Source of the DNA: a virus
Length of the DNA stretch: 64,000 bases
Direction: 5' to 3' (one strand)
Virus record (IMG/VR): IMGVR_UViG_3300028840_002702
Coordinates: 1 to 64,000 of that record
Below, piece by piece: positions 35,492-44,125 of this stretch. Every line of letters begins with the position of its first letter. Position 1 is the stretch's first letter. The notes below the pieces were generated by a model. It worked only from the letters and a program-made list of their open reading frames with translations. It had not been told where the DNA came from and ran no database searches. Both the position numbers and the translations under genes were made by a program.

Positions 35492-37819
35492 ATGTCGCTT
35501 AGAGCGCTCTCCGACTATACAATCTACGCTAAATATGCCAGATATTTACCTGACATGTTTAGACGTGAAACATGGGAAGAACAAGTAGAACGTGTATTTG
35601 CAATGCACGCTACAAGATTTACTGACGTTTTGGAAAATAATCCAGAATTTAAAGACGAATTTGAATTTGCAAAACGTCAAGTACTTAAGAAACGTGTATT
35701 AGGTAGCCAACGAAGTCTTCAATTTGGCGGGCCGCAGATAGAAAAACATAATGCAAAGATGTATAATTGCGCATTTGGATATATTGATAGACTAGAGGCT
35801 TTTAATGAAGCCTTTTATCTTTTATTATGCGGAGTTGGAGTAGGATTTAGTGTTCAACAACATCATGTCAGTTGTCTTCCCGTAATTAATAAGATTTCAG
35901 ATGATGCAGAAGAAGTTATATTTGAAATTGAAGATTCAATTGAAGGTTGGTCTGAATCTCTATCTGCACTTTTAAGTTCTTACTATAAAGAAGGTTTAAT
36001 GCCTGAAATGTATGGTAAGAAAATTAAATTTGTATACGATAAAATTCGTCCTGAAGGTGAACTTATTTCTGGTGGATTTAAAGCACCTGGCCCAAATGGT
36101 TTGGAAAAATCATTGGAAAAAATTAGAACACTTCTAAATAGAACAGAAACAAAACTACGTCCAATTGATGCTTATGATATTCTTATGCATATGTCTGATG
36201 CAGTTCTTTCTGGTGGTGTACGTCGATCAGCAACTATTTGTTTGTTCTCTCCCGACGACGATGAAATGATGAATGCAAAAACTGGCAATTGGTTTAAAGA
36301 AAATCCACAGCGTGCTCGTTCTAATAACTCAGCTTTATTAGTTAGAGGTGAAACTTCTGAAGAACAATTTGCCAAATTAATGAAGTCAACAAAAGAATTT
36401 GGTGAACCTGGTTTTATTTGGGCTGAAGACAAAGATATCGGTTTTAATCCATGTGCTGAAATTGGTTTGTATCCAAGAACTTTAGATGGACGTTCTGGAT
36501 TTCAGTTTTGTAATCTTACTGAAATTAATGGCAAATGGTGTTCAAGTAAAGATAATTTCTTGAAAGCTTGTAGAGCAAGTGCAATTATTGGTACAATGCA
36601 AGCTGCTTATACTGATTTTAAATACGTATCTGACGCTACTAAAGAAATTACTGAATACGAATCATTACTTGGTTGTTCAATTACTGGAATGATGGATAAT
36701 CCAGATGTTCTTTTTGATCCAAAAATTCAGAAAGAAGGTGCCAAATGTATAATTGAGGTTAATGAAAAAATTGCTAAAATGATTGGTATCCGTCCAGCAG
36801 CTCGTGTTACAGCAGTTAAGCCAGCTGGTACAACTTCTTGTGTTCTTGGTACAGCATCTGGTATTCACCCGCATCATTCTCGTCGTTATATGCGTCGTGT
36901 TCAAGCTAACTATTTAGAATTTCCAGTTAGACAATTCGCAGAAGTTAATCCATCTGCTGTTGAAGATTCTGTATGGAGCAATAATAACACCGATAAAGTT
37001 ATTACATTCCTTTGTGAAGTTCCGCCAGGAGCTATTGTTAAGAACCAACTAAAAGCAACTGATTTGCTTGAACGTGTTAAATTAACACAACAAAATTGGA
37101 TTGAAGCTGGTACTGTAAAAGAACGTTGTCGAATACCTGAACTTCGACATAATGTTTCTAATACTGTTACTGTTCTTGATGATGAATGGGATGAAGTAGA
37201 AAATTATATCTTTGAAAATAGAGGTTGGTTTGCAGGTATTTCATTACTTCCAGCTTCTGGTGATAAAGATTATCCACAAGCACCATTTACAACAGTACAT
37301 ACACCTCGTGAAATTGTACGTGAATATGGTGACGCATCAGTATTTGCTTCTGGAGTAATTGTAGATGGTCTTAAAGCATTCAATAATAATCTATGGGATG
37401 CATGTAACTGTGTTCTTGGTATTGGCGAAGTACTTCCAGAGAAAAAATCTCATCGAGAAGAACCAACACGACCACGTAAAAATGGTTATTCACCTGAAGA
37501 ATTTAATAAGAAACTTGTTAAATATGCAAGAGACCTTGAAAAATATTATGCTTCTGTTGAAGAGTATGATAAATGGTGGTATAAGAAAGAATGGGTCCGC
37601 CGCGCGGAAGGTTTTGCTGAAAAATATTTTAATGGTGATCTAAAGCGTATGACATACTGTTTAAAAGATGTCAATAACTGGAAAGTTTGGTGTGATCTTA
37701 ATAGAGAATATAAAGAAATTGATTGGTCTGAAGTTCAAGAACTTGAAGCACATTATGAATCAGTAGATACTATGGGCGCCCAAGCTTGTTCTGGCGGCAA
37801 ATGTGAAATTAGCTTCTAA
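35492..37819 (+). CDS. adenosylcobalamin-dependent (class II) ribonucleotide reductase, 775 aa
   Basis: Single-subunit length and motifs fit class II ribonucleoside-triphosphate reductase: KYARYLPDMFRRETWEEQV near the start, MYNCAFGYIDRLEAF with one redox Cys, GVGVGFSVQQHHV, the active-site NPCAEIGLYP (~318-327), AVKPAGTTSC, and a C-terminal ACSGGKCEI redox pair. No separate small subunit or activase is nearby. It would make dNTPs without oxygen, but needs cobalamin from the host. Followed directly by a long hairpin-forming sequence. Confidence 0.85.
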   Translation: MSLRALSDYTIYAKYARYLPDMFRRETWEEQVERVFAMHATRFTDVLENNPEFKDEFEFAKRQVLKKRVLGSQRSLQFGGPQIEKHNAKMYNCAFGYIDRLEAFNEAFYLLLCGVGVGFSVQQHHVSCLPVINKISDDAEEVIFEIEDSIEGWSESLSALLSSYYKEGLMPEMYGKKIKFVYDKIRPEGELISGGFKAPGPNGLEKSLEKIRTLLNRTETKLRPIDAYDILMHMSDAVLSGGVRRSATICLFSPDDDEMMNAKTGNWFKENPQRARSNNSALLVRGETSEEQFAKLMKSTKEFGEPGFIWAEDKDIGFNPCAEIGLYPRTLDGRSGFQFCNLTEINGKWCSSKDNFLKACRASAIIGTMQAAYTDFKYVSDATKEITEYESLLGCSITGMMDNPDVLFDPKIQKEGAKCIIEVNEKIAKMIGIRPAARVTAVKPAGTTSCVLGTASGIHPHHSRRYMRRVQANYLEFPVRQFAEVNPSAVEDSVWSNNNTDKVITFLCEVPPGAIVKNQLKATDLLERVKLTQQNWIEAGTVKERCRIPELRHNVSNTVTVLDDEWDEVENYIFENRGWFAGISLLPASGDKDYPQAPFTTVHTPREIVREYGDASVFASGVIVDGLKAFNNNLWDACNCVLGIGEVLPEKKSHREEPTRPRKNGYSPEEFNKKLVKYARDLEKYYASVEEYDKWWYKKEWVRRAEGFAEKYFNGDLKRMTYCLKDVNNWKVWCDLNREYKEIDWSEVQELEAHYESVDTMGAQACSGGKCEISF

Positions 37820-37826
37820 TTAATAA

Positions 37827-37916
37827 GGAACTTGGAATTTCAAATTTTAATTGTAATTCATAATCAGAAATATGGGTCCTGATGAATTTGTTACAATTAA
37901 TGAAATTCCAAGTTCC
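37827..37916. other. 90-base long imperfect hairpin after the RNR gene
   Basis: Outer arms GGAACTTGGAATTTCA (37827-37842) and TGAAATTCCAAGTTCC (37901-37916) pair perfectly over 16 bp. After a 5-by-1 internal loop a second 9 bp stem forms (TAATTGTAA at 37848-37856 with TTACAATTA at 37891-37899), and TTCA/TCAG segments continue inward. It starts 8 bases after the RNR stop; a weak U-run (GAATTTT) follows. It may be a terminator, RNA-stabilising 3' structure, regulatory RNA, or remnant of a mobile palindrome. Confidence 0.6.
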
Positions 37917-37945
37917 GAATTTTAACAAAAAAGAGAAAAAGAGAA

Positions 37946-38278
37946 ATGAAAAAAGAAAATTTATCAGCGGGGCATATTACGTTAGGATGTCTTTGGGTTT
38001 TAATGATATTTCCAATAGCAATATTTTTAAACGCATACACCTTAATGAATATTTGGAATTGGTTTATTTCACCATTAGGTCTTACTACAATAAATTTAGT
38101 ACACGCTATGGGGATCTCAACAGTTATTGGATTTTTCTTAATCAATATTAAAACTAATGATTCTCCAGTAAAAACTAACGAAACTATTATTGAATTAATA
38201 ACTAGATGTACAGCAAAAATAATTTTTGTTCCATTGTTCATACTTTTGTATGGTTATATTTTGTCAAAATTTATGTAA
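37946..38278 (+). CDS. small membrane protein, 110 aa
   Basis: Three hydrophobic segments are visible: ~11-34 (LGCLWVLMIFPIAIFLNAY), ~47-65 (TTINLVHAMGISTVIGFFL) and ~91-107 (IIFVPLFILLYGYILS). No recognised family. The A/G-rich stretch AAAGAGAAA serves as RBS. Situated just behind the long hairpin, so its expression may depend on readthrough of that structure. Inner membrane location is inferred. Confidence 0.55.
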   Translation: MKKENLSAGHITLGCLWVLMIFPIAIFLNAYTLMNIWNWFISPLGLTTINLVHAMGISTVIGFFLINIKTNDSPVKTNETIIELITRCTAKIIFVPLFILLYGYILSKFM

Positions 38279-38287
38279 GGTATAATT

Positions 38288-38689
38288 ATGAAAGAATTAA
38301 CTATTTATGATTTAGCTGAAACGTTATGGCGTGTAGATACCGATCCTATTTTATTAGGTGTTTTCGATGGTTATGAAATTTTTAATACTCAATTTCATAT
38401 TGAAATGAAGGATATAAATCCAAATGCCGTTATTGCATGTAATATTGAAGAAGGTTGGATTGATATTGAACCAATTAAAAATGCACAAATACCGGCTCAA
38501 CCATTTATGACAACACAAAATAGTATAGCTAATAAATTAGTGCAACGACCTGATTTATATGATAAAGTTACTAAACGTCGCACACTTATTGGAAAAGTTA
38601 TTATCTATGATTTAGAAGGTTTAAAACCACTTGTTGAATTTGAAAGAACAATTAAATCTCCAGGATTTTCTATTTATGAAGCAGGGTAA
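38288..38689 (+). CDS. hypothetical protein, 133 aa
   Basis: Not recognised. Begins MKELTIYDLAETLWRVDTD; mixed alpha/beta, with Ile/Val-rich strands and no membrane segment or metal motif. Overlaps the next gene by 14 bases, so the two are probably co-translated. Confidence 0.5.
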   Translation: MKELTIYDLAETLWRVDTDPILLGVFDGYEIFNTQFHIEMKDINPNAVIACNIEEGWIDIEPIKNAQIPAQPFMTTQNSIANKLVQRPDLYDKVTKRRTLIGKVIIYDLEGLKPLVEFERTIKSPGFSIYEAG

Positions 38690-39602
38690 TAAAGAATATA
38701 TTCAAGATTGTCAAAAACCATTTGGCACAAATAGTCATATTGTTAAAACTTTAATTAATTTGATGTCTACTGAGCCCCTTTTTGGGGTTCAGGCTATTAG
38801 TGATATCAATAAATGTGTATATGCTGTTGATACTCATACTGATATGTACATTAATAATGATGTAAATCCAGTAAAAATTAATGATCATGATAAATTTACT
38901 ATGACCGCTAGATCTATGGAAGAATTAGCTAAGAAATTAGATAAGTATATTGTAGAAGAAATTATAGATTGGGTTCAACATGTTGAGCCACTAGATCTAG
39001 ATATTTCTAACGAAGATACAATTAAAGTTTGTCTAAGATCTAGTTATTTAAAATTGACACGAAGTCTTTCAAGACCAATTCAACCACAAGATTTAGTTGT
39101 TATTGGACCACCTCGTGTTACGTCATTTATTCCACCACTAAATCGTAGAATTAATAATGAATCTGATACTACCATTGTTACACATGGTGCTGAATCAAAT
39201 CCATTCATGAGTCCTGTGATTTTGGCAATTGAACATATTGGTGTAAGTCATAGAGATTATGCTATTAGATGTGCTGTTAAAATTTTAGATCCTGATATTC
39301 ATTTTTGTATAATGGAGAATACAAAAACTCCAATATATTCTAAAGATGAAGAAACTGATCTAAAAATTGATCCTACAATGGTTCCTAGAAAGATTAATAC
39401 ACCTGTTGAATTTAAGCAGCTAACACCAAATAATATAACTGATGATGAAAAAGAAATGATTTTGAAAAAATGGAAACCACTTCTTGACGCTGATAAAATT
39501 CCAATGGATGATAATACGCGCGCAGCTACAGCAATGGTACTTGAAAATACACAACGTGCTTTTCAGGTTCCAGAACAAAATAAAAATAAAAAGAAAAATT
39601 AA
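38676..39602 (+). CDS. hypothetical protein, 308 aa
   Basis: Start at 38676 is used because a longer in-frame reading would overlap the upstream gene more and has no RBS. Not recognised. Features: IINLM-type helical N-terminus, IVEEIIDWVQHVEPLDLDIS, a conserved-looking VVIGPPRVTSFIPPLNRRIN stretch, and a Lys-rich C-terminus (QNKNKKKN). A promoter for the next gene lies immediately behind its stop. Confidence 0.5.
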   Translation: MKQGNKEYIQDCQKPFGTNSHIVKTLINLMSTEPLFGVQAISDINKCVYAVDTHTDMYINNDVNPVKINDHDKFTMTARSMEELAKKLDKYIVEEIIDWVQHVEPLDLDISNEDTIKVCLRSSYLKLTRSLSRPIQPQDLVVIGPPRVTSFIPPLNRRINNESDTTIVTHGAESNPFMSPVILAIEHIGVSHRDYAIRCAVKILDPDIHFCIMENTKTPIYSKDEETDLKIDPTMVPRKINTPVEFKQLTPNNITDDEKEMILKKWKPLLDADKIPMDDNTRAATAMVLENTQRAFQVPEQNKNKKKN

Positions 39603-39607
39603 GATTA

Positions 39608-39636
39608 GTTTACTTTGATATTTTTTGATTTATATA
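39608..39636 (+). promoter_or_regulatory. early-type promoter (GTTTAC, 17 nt, TATATA)
   Basis: GTTTAC at 39608-39613 followed by TTTG, 17 bases, TATATA at 39631-39636. RBS AGAGGA follows before the gene at 39664. Same architecture as the other members of the promoter family. Confidence 0.65.
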
Positions 39637-39663
39637 CAAACATAAATTTATTTAGAGGATATT

Positions 39664-39987
39664 ATGGCTAAAAAACAAAAAGAATCAACCAAATTTTCTT
39701 TGGCATTAAAAGAACTCGGTTACGAATCAATCGGTGAATTTGTTGAACTAGTAGGTGGCTTTGCTGCTATGATTAGTGAAGGTAAAGATGCAAGTATTAT
39801 GGCAAAACCACTTGCTGAACACTGTGGTGTTTTGATTGAACGTATGGGACACCTTGATGCTGTTAAGAAAAAGAACCGCGATCTCAAAGAAATTGATGAA
39901 CAAATTGAGAAAGCAAAAGAAGATAAACCAGCAATTACAATGGATTTGGATCCTTCATTGATTGCAAACCTTAAAGGTCAAAAATAA
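39664..39987 (+). CDS. hypothetical protein, 107 aa
   Basis: Not recognised. Helical and Lys/Glu-rich, with FSLALKELGYESIGEFVELV and a central coiled-coil-like stretch (LKEIDEQIEKAKED). Its stop overlaps the dUTPase start (ATAATG), so it heads the nucleotide-metabolism run transcribed from the promoter at 39608. Confidence 0.5.
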   Translation: MAKKQKESTKFSLALKELGYESIGEFVELVGGFAAMISEGKDASIMAKPLAEHCGVLIERMGHLDAVKKKNRDLKEIDEQIEKAKEDKPAITMDLDPSLIANLKGQK

Positions 39988-40478
39988 TGATTAAATTTTC
40001 AAAAGTACGTGACGTAAAATCACCAACCCGAGCTAATACTACTGACGCAGGTATTGATTGGTTTATTCCTAATGATCTTACTAACGAAGTCTTTGAAGAA
40101 AAGAATAAAGTTAGTAATGCTTATGTTGGTTTAGGCGGTATTGTAATTACACCACATGGTAGAGCGTGTATTCCAGCTGGAATACATATTAATATCGATG
40201 AAGGTTGGGCGCTTATTGCTGCTAATAAATCAGGCGTAGCTACTAAGAAAGGTCTTGTATTTGGTGCACAAGTTGTTGATAGTGATTATCAAGGTGAAGT
40301 TCACATTAGCGTAATTAATACAACTGATAAAGAAGTAATTCTTGAATTTGGTGCTAAAATTATTCAATTCCTTTATATGCCAGTTGGATTGGATATGCCA
40401 GAAGAAGTTCCATTTGAAGATCTTTATACTGAAGAAACTAATCGTGGTACTGGTGGATTTGGATCATCTGGAGTATAA
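39987..40478 (+). CDS. dut: dUTPase (trimeric dUTP pyrophosphatase), 163 aa
   Basis: All five motifs are visible in order: DAGIDWFIP (1), AANKSGVATKKGL (2), GAQVVDSDYQGEVHISVIN (3), GAKIIQFLYMP (4) and NRGTGGFGSSGV (5). Hydrolyses dUTP to dUMP and pyrophosphate, keeping uracil out of DNA and supplying dUMP for thymidylate synthesis (ThyX in this window). Longer than a minimal dUTPase because of an insertion between motifs 1 and 2. Confidence 0.85.
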   Translation: MIKFSKVRDVKSPTRANTTDAGIDWFIPNDLTNEVFEEKNKVSNAYVGLGGIVITPHGRACIPAGIHINIDEGWALIAANKSGVATKKGLVFGAQVVDSDYQGEVHISVINTTDKEVILEFGAKIIQFLYMPVGLDMPEEVPFEDLYTEETNRGTGGFGSSGV

Positions 40479-40481
40479 TAA

Positions 40482-40781
40482 ATGTCTATAACCAAACAAA
40501 CTGTGTATATATGCGATAATTGTAATGACAAGAAAACATATAATGAAGATACGTTTGGTGGAGCTCGCCCCTATGTGTACAATTTAGAATGTACTGGGGG
40601 TGGAGTTCTAAGAGATTCTAAACAGACTAAATACAATTTTTGTTCTCTTCAATGTGTGGGTGAGCATGTGCATAAACAAATTGAATTAGAATCTGTAAAT
40701 AAAAACCAAGACACACGTGTACAGGATGCTTTAGATGCCCTCAAAGGAAATTATAGATCAGACGTTTCTACGGATAGCTAG
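40482..40781 (+). CDS. zinc-ribbon-like small protein, 99 aa
   Basis: Two Cys pairs suited to bind zinc: CDNCNDKKTY (~11-14) and FCSLQCVGEH (~64-69, with a His near). Between them is a Gly-rich loop. Role unknown; it may be a nucleic-acid binder or adaptor. Its 3' end overlaps the dCMP deaminase start by 47 bases. Confidence 0.5.
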   Translation: MSITKQTVYICDNCNDKKTYNEDTFGGARPYVYNLECTGGGVLRDSKQTKYNFCSLQCVGEHVHKQIELESVNKNQDTRVQDALDALKGNYRSDVSTDS

Positions 40782-41223
40782 AGAAATAGCTAACTTTTCA
40801 AATTGTGTTTCATTTAATGTTGGTTGTGTTATCGTAAAAGATGGTCGCATAATTTCAATGGGTTACAATGGTACACCAAAGGGATTTCAAAATTGTTCAG
40901 AACGATTTCCAAATTTAATTGAACGCCCTCGTAAAACATGGTCAACTGATGAACGTGACGAACATCATGCTTTTTCAGAAGCTCATGAAATTCACGCAGA
41001 AGAAAATGCGATCAATTTTGCTGCTCGACATGGTTTAAGTATTGAAGGTTCAGATGTCTATTGTACTTTACAACCTTGTAATCGTTGTCTTAAAATGTTA
41101 TGTGCACCAGGAATTAAGCGTATTATTTATAGTGAAGAATATGATAAATGTAATCATTGTTCGGAAGTAAGGGAAATGGTAATAAATAGTGGAATTAAAT
41201 TAGAATGGATCCCCTTAAAGTAA
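40735..41223 (+). CDS. dCMP deaminase, 162 aa
   Basis: Zinc-dependent cytidine/deoxycytidylate deaminase motifs: HAEENAINFAARHG (His and catalytic Glu) and QPCNRCLKMLCAPG (two Cys ligands), plus SFNVGCVIVKDGRIISMGYN (truncated). Converts dCMP to dUMP for dTMP synthesis by ThyX. In phages with modified cytosine it also lowers dCMP. Overlaps neighbours at both ends. Confidence 0.85.
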   Translation: MPSKEIIDQTFLRIAREIANFSNCVSFNVGCVIVKDGRIISMGYNGTPKGFQNCSERFPNLIERPRKTWSTDERDEHHAFSEAHEIHAEENAINFAARHGLSIEGSDVYCTLQPCNRCLKMLCAPGIKRIIYSEEYDKCNHCSEVREMVINSGIKLEWIPLK

Positions 41224-41597
41224 TAATTGCTGGAACTAGATCAATTGAAGATATCCAATTAATTTATAATGCTATTGAAGATTCTGGTTTTGAAATTTCA
41301 GAAGTTGTGAGTGGTTGTGCTAGAGGTGTAGATTCTCTGGGTGAACAATGGGCAGAAGAAAATAATATTTCTATCAAAAAGTTTCCCGCTGATTGGAAAG
41401 ATTTAGAAACTCCACCTGTACGAATTAAAACAAACGGATATGGTCAGTATAATGCATTAGCTGGATTTGTTAGAAATCAAAAAATGGCTAATTACGCTAA
41501 TGCACTTATAGCAATAACTACAGGAAGTCCTGGAACTAAGGATATGATAGATCGTGCAAAGAAAAATGGTCTATATGTATTTGTAAAATATGTCTAA
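41205..41597 (+). CDS. YspA/DprA-like SLOG-family protein, 130 aa
   Basis: Pattern KVIIAGTRSIEDIQLIYNAI, VVSGCARGVDSLGEQWAEEN and ALIAITTGSPGTKDMIDRAK match SLOG-superfamily proteins (DUF2493/YspA type), which bind nucleotide-derived ligands. Phages often encode single-domain members; function is unproven. Overlaps the dCMP deaminase by 19 bases and the next gene by 8. Confidence 0.65.
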   Translation: MDPLKVIIAGTRSIEDIQLIYNAIEDSGFEISEVVSGCARGVDSLGEQWAEENNISIKKFPADWKDLETPPVRIKTNGYGQYNALAGFVRNQKMANYANALIAITTGSPGTKDMIDRAKKNGLYVFVKYV

Positions 41598-42678
41598 AAA
41601 AGTATTTGTATCAGGTTGTTATGATATTATCCATGGTGGCCATGTAGAATTTTTTACTCAAGCTAAAAATCATGGTGGACCAAAAGCAAAATTAATTGTT
41701 AGTTTTGCAAGTGATGATGTTTTACTTAAATATAAAGATCGAAAATCGTCTTTACCTCAAGAACATAAAAAACGAATTTTAGAATCACTTGCAGTAGTTG
41801 ATGAAGTGGTTATAGGAACTAACGTGGACAGTGACGGGATAGATTTCTATGATCATTTCATTAATTTAAAACCGGATTATCTTGTAGTTACTGAAGATGA
41901 TAAATATGAAGAACAAAAAAGAGCACTTTGCAAAAAAGTTGGTACTGAATATATAATTCTTCCAAAAACATTACATTATGAAAAGATCTCAACAACTGAA
42001 ATTGTTAATTGGATTAAAGCTCCAAAAGAAGTTCCATTAAGAGTTGATTTTGCTGGTGGTTGGTTAGATGTTCCAAAATATTCAGATAAAGATGCATACA
42101 TTGTAAACTGCTCAATCAGTCCTTTAGTATCACTTAAAGAATGGTCATACAACATTAAAAGTGGATTGGGTGGATCTGGCGCTTATGCAATACTCACAGG
42201 TGTTGATGGTGTTAAGAGTGAATTAGATATGGGTGTTGGGTGGCAAGATCCAGCAATTATTCAAGAAACTGGATTATGTGTTTGGCGATCTGGTGAAAAA
42301 CCTGTATTAGAAGTTAAAGTTAATCCCGATTTTCTTCAAGGTAAGATGGCATTATTTTGGACTGGTTATGATCATGATACTCCATCAAATGTAAATAACA
42401 AACGTCCATTTGATAAAATTAAACGTGCATCAATACGTGCAGCAGACGCTGTAGTTGAAAAAGATTATAATCTACTTTGTATTGCTATAGATATTTCGTT
42501 TTCAGCTCAATTATCAGAAGGCATGGCTTGGCTTCCTATTACAGATGGTTGTATAGCACGTAAATATTGCGGTGGTGGTTGGGGTGGCTATGCTCTATAT
42601 ATGTTTGATACAGAAAACAATAGAGATAAATTTTGTGAACGAACAGATGTAATTCCAATAGAACCATTTATGCGATGA
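41590..42678 (+). CDS. fusion of cytidylyltransferase-like nucleotidyltransferase and GHMP sugar kinase, 362 aa
   Basis: Residues ~1-140 are a nucleotidyltransferase: VFVSGCYDIIHGGHVEFF with the HxGH-type motif (HGGH), and KISTTEIVNWI as the ISTT[ES] signature near ~133-143. Residues ~148-362 are GHMP-kinase-like: PLRVDFAGGWLDVPKYSDKD (substrate start, like sugar kinases of the HddA/fucokinase group), SGLGGSGAYAILTG (ATP loop) and KYCGGGWGGYALYMF (motif 3). One chain could phosphorylate a sugar and activate it with a nucleotide, as FKP-type fucose salvage enzymes do with a different transferase domain. No such fusion was recalled from T4. Confidence 0.7.
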   Translation: MSKKVFVSGCYDIIHGGHVEFFTQAKNHGGPKAKLIVSFASDDVLLKYKDRKSSLPQEHKKRILESLAVVDEVVIGTNVDSDGIDFYDHFINLKPDYLVVTEDDKYEEQKRALCKKVGTEYIILPKTLHYEKISTTEIVNWIKAPKEVPLRVDFAGGWLDVPKYSDKDAYIVNCSISPLVSLKEWSYNIKSGLGGSGAYAILTGVDGVKSELDMGVGWQDPAIIQETGLCVWRSGEKPVLEVKVNPDFLQGKMALFWTGYDHDTPSNVNNKRPFDKIKRASIRAADAVVEKDYNLLCIAIDISFSAQLSEGMAWLPITDGCIARKYCGGGWGGYALYMFDTENNRDKFCERTDVIPIEPFMR

Positions 42679-43127
42679 AGTTTCAAACAACAGCTGATAG
42701 TCCAAATAGAATTCGAGATAAACAATGGGTTGAAGAAACTTATAATCTCGACGAATTTGGCTGTTCAGCTTATGAAATTTATACGCTTAAACGAACGTTA
42801 ATTGCAATAGGATATATTAGGATAGTATATGGTGATCATGGTCCATATATTGAATTAGACGAGAAAAATCTAATTGAAGATAATTGGAAACCGATCATTA
42901 GAAAAAGTAAATATGCATATTACGACGAACGCTATCCAATAGATGGTTCAGAATGTATGTTGTATATTCAGAAAAGACGAGTAACTGATCTTGCTAATCC
43001 TCCTAAAGGAAAAAGATCAGTTCGAAATGACAGAATTGGTGGATATGCAGATTACAGAGTTGGCAAATTGTATATCTCACCAGAATTTATTTTACCACAA
43101 AAGGCTGTAGATCTGAGTGAACTATGA
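42675..43127 (+). CDS. hypothetical protein, 150 aa
   Basis: Not recognised. Contains RIRDKQWVEETYNLDEFGCS, then YYDERYPIDGSECMLYIQKR, and a final RNDRIGGYADYRVGKLYISP. The Tyr-rich ending suggests a compact mixed fold. Overlaps the previous stop by 4 bases (ATGA) and the next start by 4, so it is part of a translationally coupled run. Confidence 0.5.
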   Translation: MKFQTTADSPNRIRDKQWVEETYNLDEFGCSAYEIYTLKRTLIAIGYIRIVYGDHGPYIELDEKNLIEDNWKPIIRKSKYAYYDERYPIDGSECMLYIQKRRVTDLANPPKGKRSVRNDRIGGYADYRVGKLYISPEFILPQKAVDLSEL

Positions 43128-43492
43128 AAATTACTAATACTTATGAAGCAAAACTTTATATTGGTCTAAAAGAAGGTTATGAAGGCTGGGTACGTGATAT
43201 TACTGAAATTGAAACAGTTTGTCAACAATATTGTAACGATATTGGTCTTGGAGTAACTATTACACCAACAAAATTTGTTTATACCGGTGGAAATGAAAAT
43301 GGCGCAATTATTGGATTGATTAATTATCCACGATTCCCAAAAGAACCAGAAGAAATAACTCAACATATGGCAAATATTGCTGCTATACTGATCCCAAAAT
43401 TGAAACAACATAGAGCAACTATTGTTTGTACAGATAAAACAATTATGATTGAAAAGGAAGATATTGAAGATGGAAATGAAAAAACAGATTGA
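43124..43492 (+). CDS. hypothetical protein, 122 aa
   Basis: Not recognised. Mixed alpha/beta: YEAKLYIGLKEGYEGWVRDI, TITPTKFVYTGGNENGAIIG, then HMANIAAILIPKL and a strand pair. No membrane or metal motif. Ends inside the start of the next gene, whose best RBS (AAGGAAG) lies within it. Confidence 0.5.
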   Translation: MKITNTYEAKLYIGLKEGYEGWVRDITEIETVCQQYCNDIGLGVTITPTKFVYTGGNENGAIIGLINYPRFPKEPEEITQHMANIAAILIPKLKQHRATIVCTDKTIMIEKEDIEDGNEKTD

Positions 43493-43922
43493 AGAACAAT
43501 TTGACATAATGGTTGCATTTTATGACGCTTTTATTCGAAGCGAACATAATAAAGATGTACATTTTATCACTGATTCAGAAAAAGCTAATGAAGCAATACC
43601 AGTTGCAAAACCAATGGAAAGACGATTTGGTTATGCATTTTTTTCAAAAGAATTTTATCGTGATATGATATTTCTTTATAATGGAATGCAATTTAAGGGT
43701 GATGTAACTCCTCTATTAATCATGCAAGATGAAGAAAAAGTTTATGCTTTATTATACAGTCCGAGTTTTCGTAAACTGGAACCAGAAGAAATTGTTCCAA
43801 AATATATTTTTGCTGTTGAAAAATTAATCAATGAAGAACATTCTAAAGAAGGAAGTAAAATCGTTGGAGTGCGGTTCCTTTGTCCTTGGAATGAATTCGT
43901 TGAAGAAGATGATGTAAAATAA
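43470..43922 (+). CDS. hypothetical protein, 150 aa
   Basis: Start at 43470 is favoured because AAGGAAG lies about 10 bases upstream; an earlier in-frame Met at 43449 lacks such a site. Not recognised. Contains QFDIMVAFYDAFIRSEHNKD, AFFSKEFYRDMIFLYNGMQF and FLCPWNEFVEEDDVK. Followed by a sequence resembling one arm of the terminator at 44552. Confidence 0.45.
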   Translation: MEMKKQIEEQFDIMVAFYDAFIRSEHNKDVHFITDSEKANEAIPVAKPMERRFGYAFFSKEFYRDMIFLYNGMQFKGDVTPLLIMQDEEKVYALLYSPSFRKLEPEEIVPKYIFAVEKLINEEHSKEGSKIVGVRFLCPWNEFVEEDDVK

Positions 43923-43942
43923 TTTTTCTGTCAAAATTTTAA

Positions 43943-44125
43943 TCAAAGTATATTAAGGTCGTAGAAGATTTATTCACTTATAAGTTAGGATTAGTTACTG
44001 AACATTCTGATTATCCAATAACACAGCATGTTCTTAATGTATGTGATTGGAAAACTATGAAATGTGGAGGAACTACCATAAGTGGTGGAGGAGGATCTAA
44101 TTATGAAAAATTTGATGAATTATAA
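43943..44125 (+). pseudogene. open frame of 60 codons with no usable start, probable gene remnant
   Basis: From 43943 the frame reads SKYIKVVEDLFTYKLGLVTE, continuing through QHVLNVCDWKTMKCGG and TTISGGGGSNYEKFDEL to a stop at 44123. No ATG, GTG or TTG exists before an internal ATG (which would leave 22 residues). The GGGGSN stretch vaguely recalls the GGGGTDF motif near the end of VWA-like metallopeptidase-related proteins, but that is only an impression. The preceding bases resemble the 5' terminator arm found again at 44552, as if a segment was duplicated and a gene lost. Confidence 0.4.

Noticed and set aside
37882-38151. 89-codon frame overlapping the hairpin and the membrane-protein gene
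   Set aside because: It begins inside the hairpin and overlaps out of frame the 110-aa membrane protein, which has a clear hydrophobic pattern and RBS.
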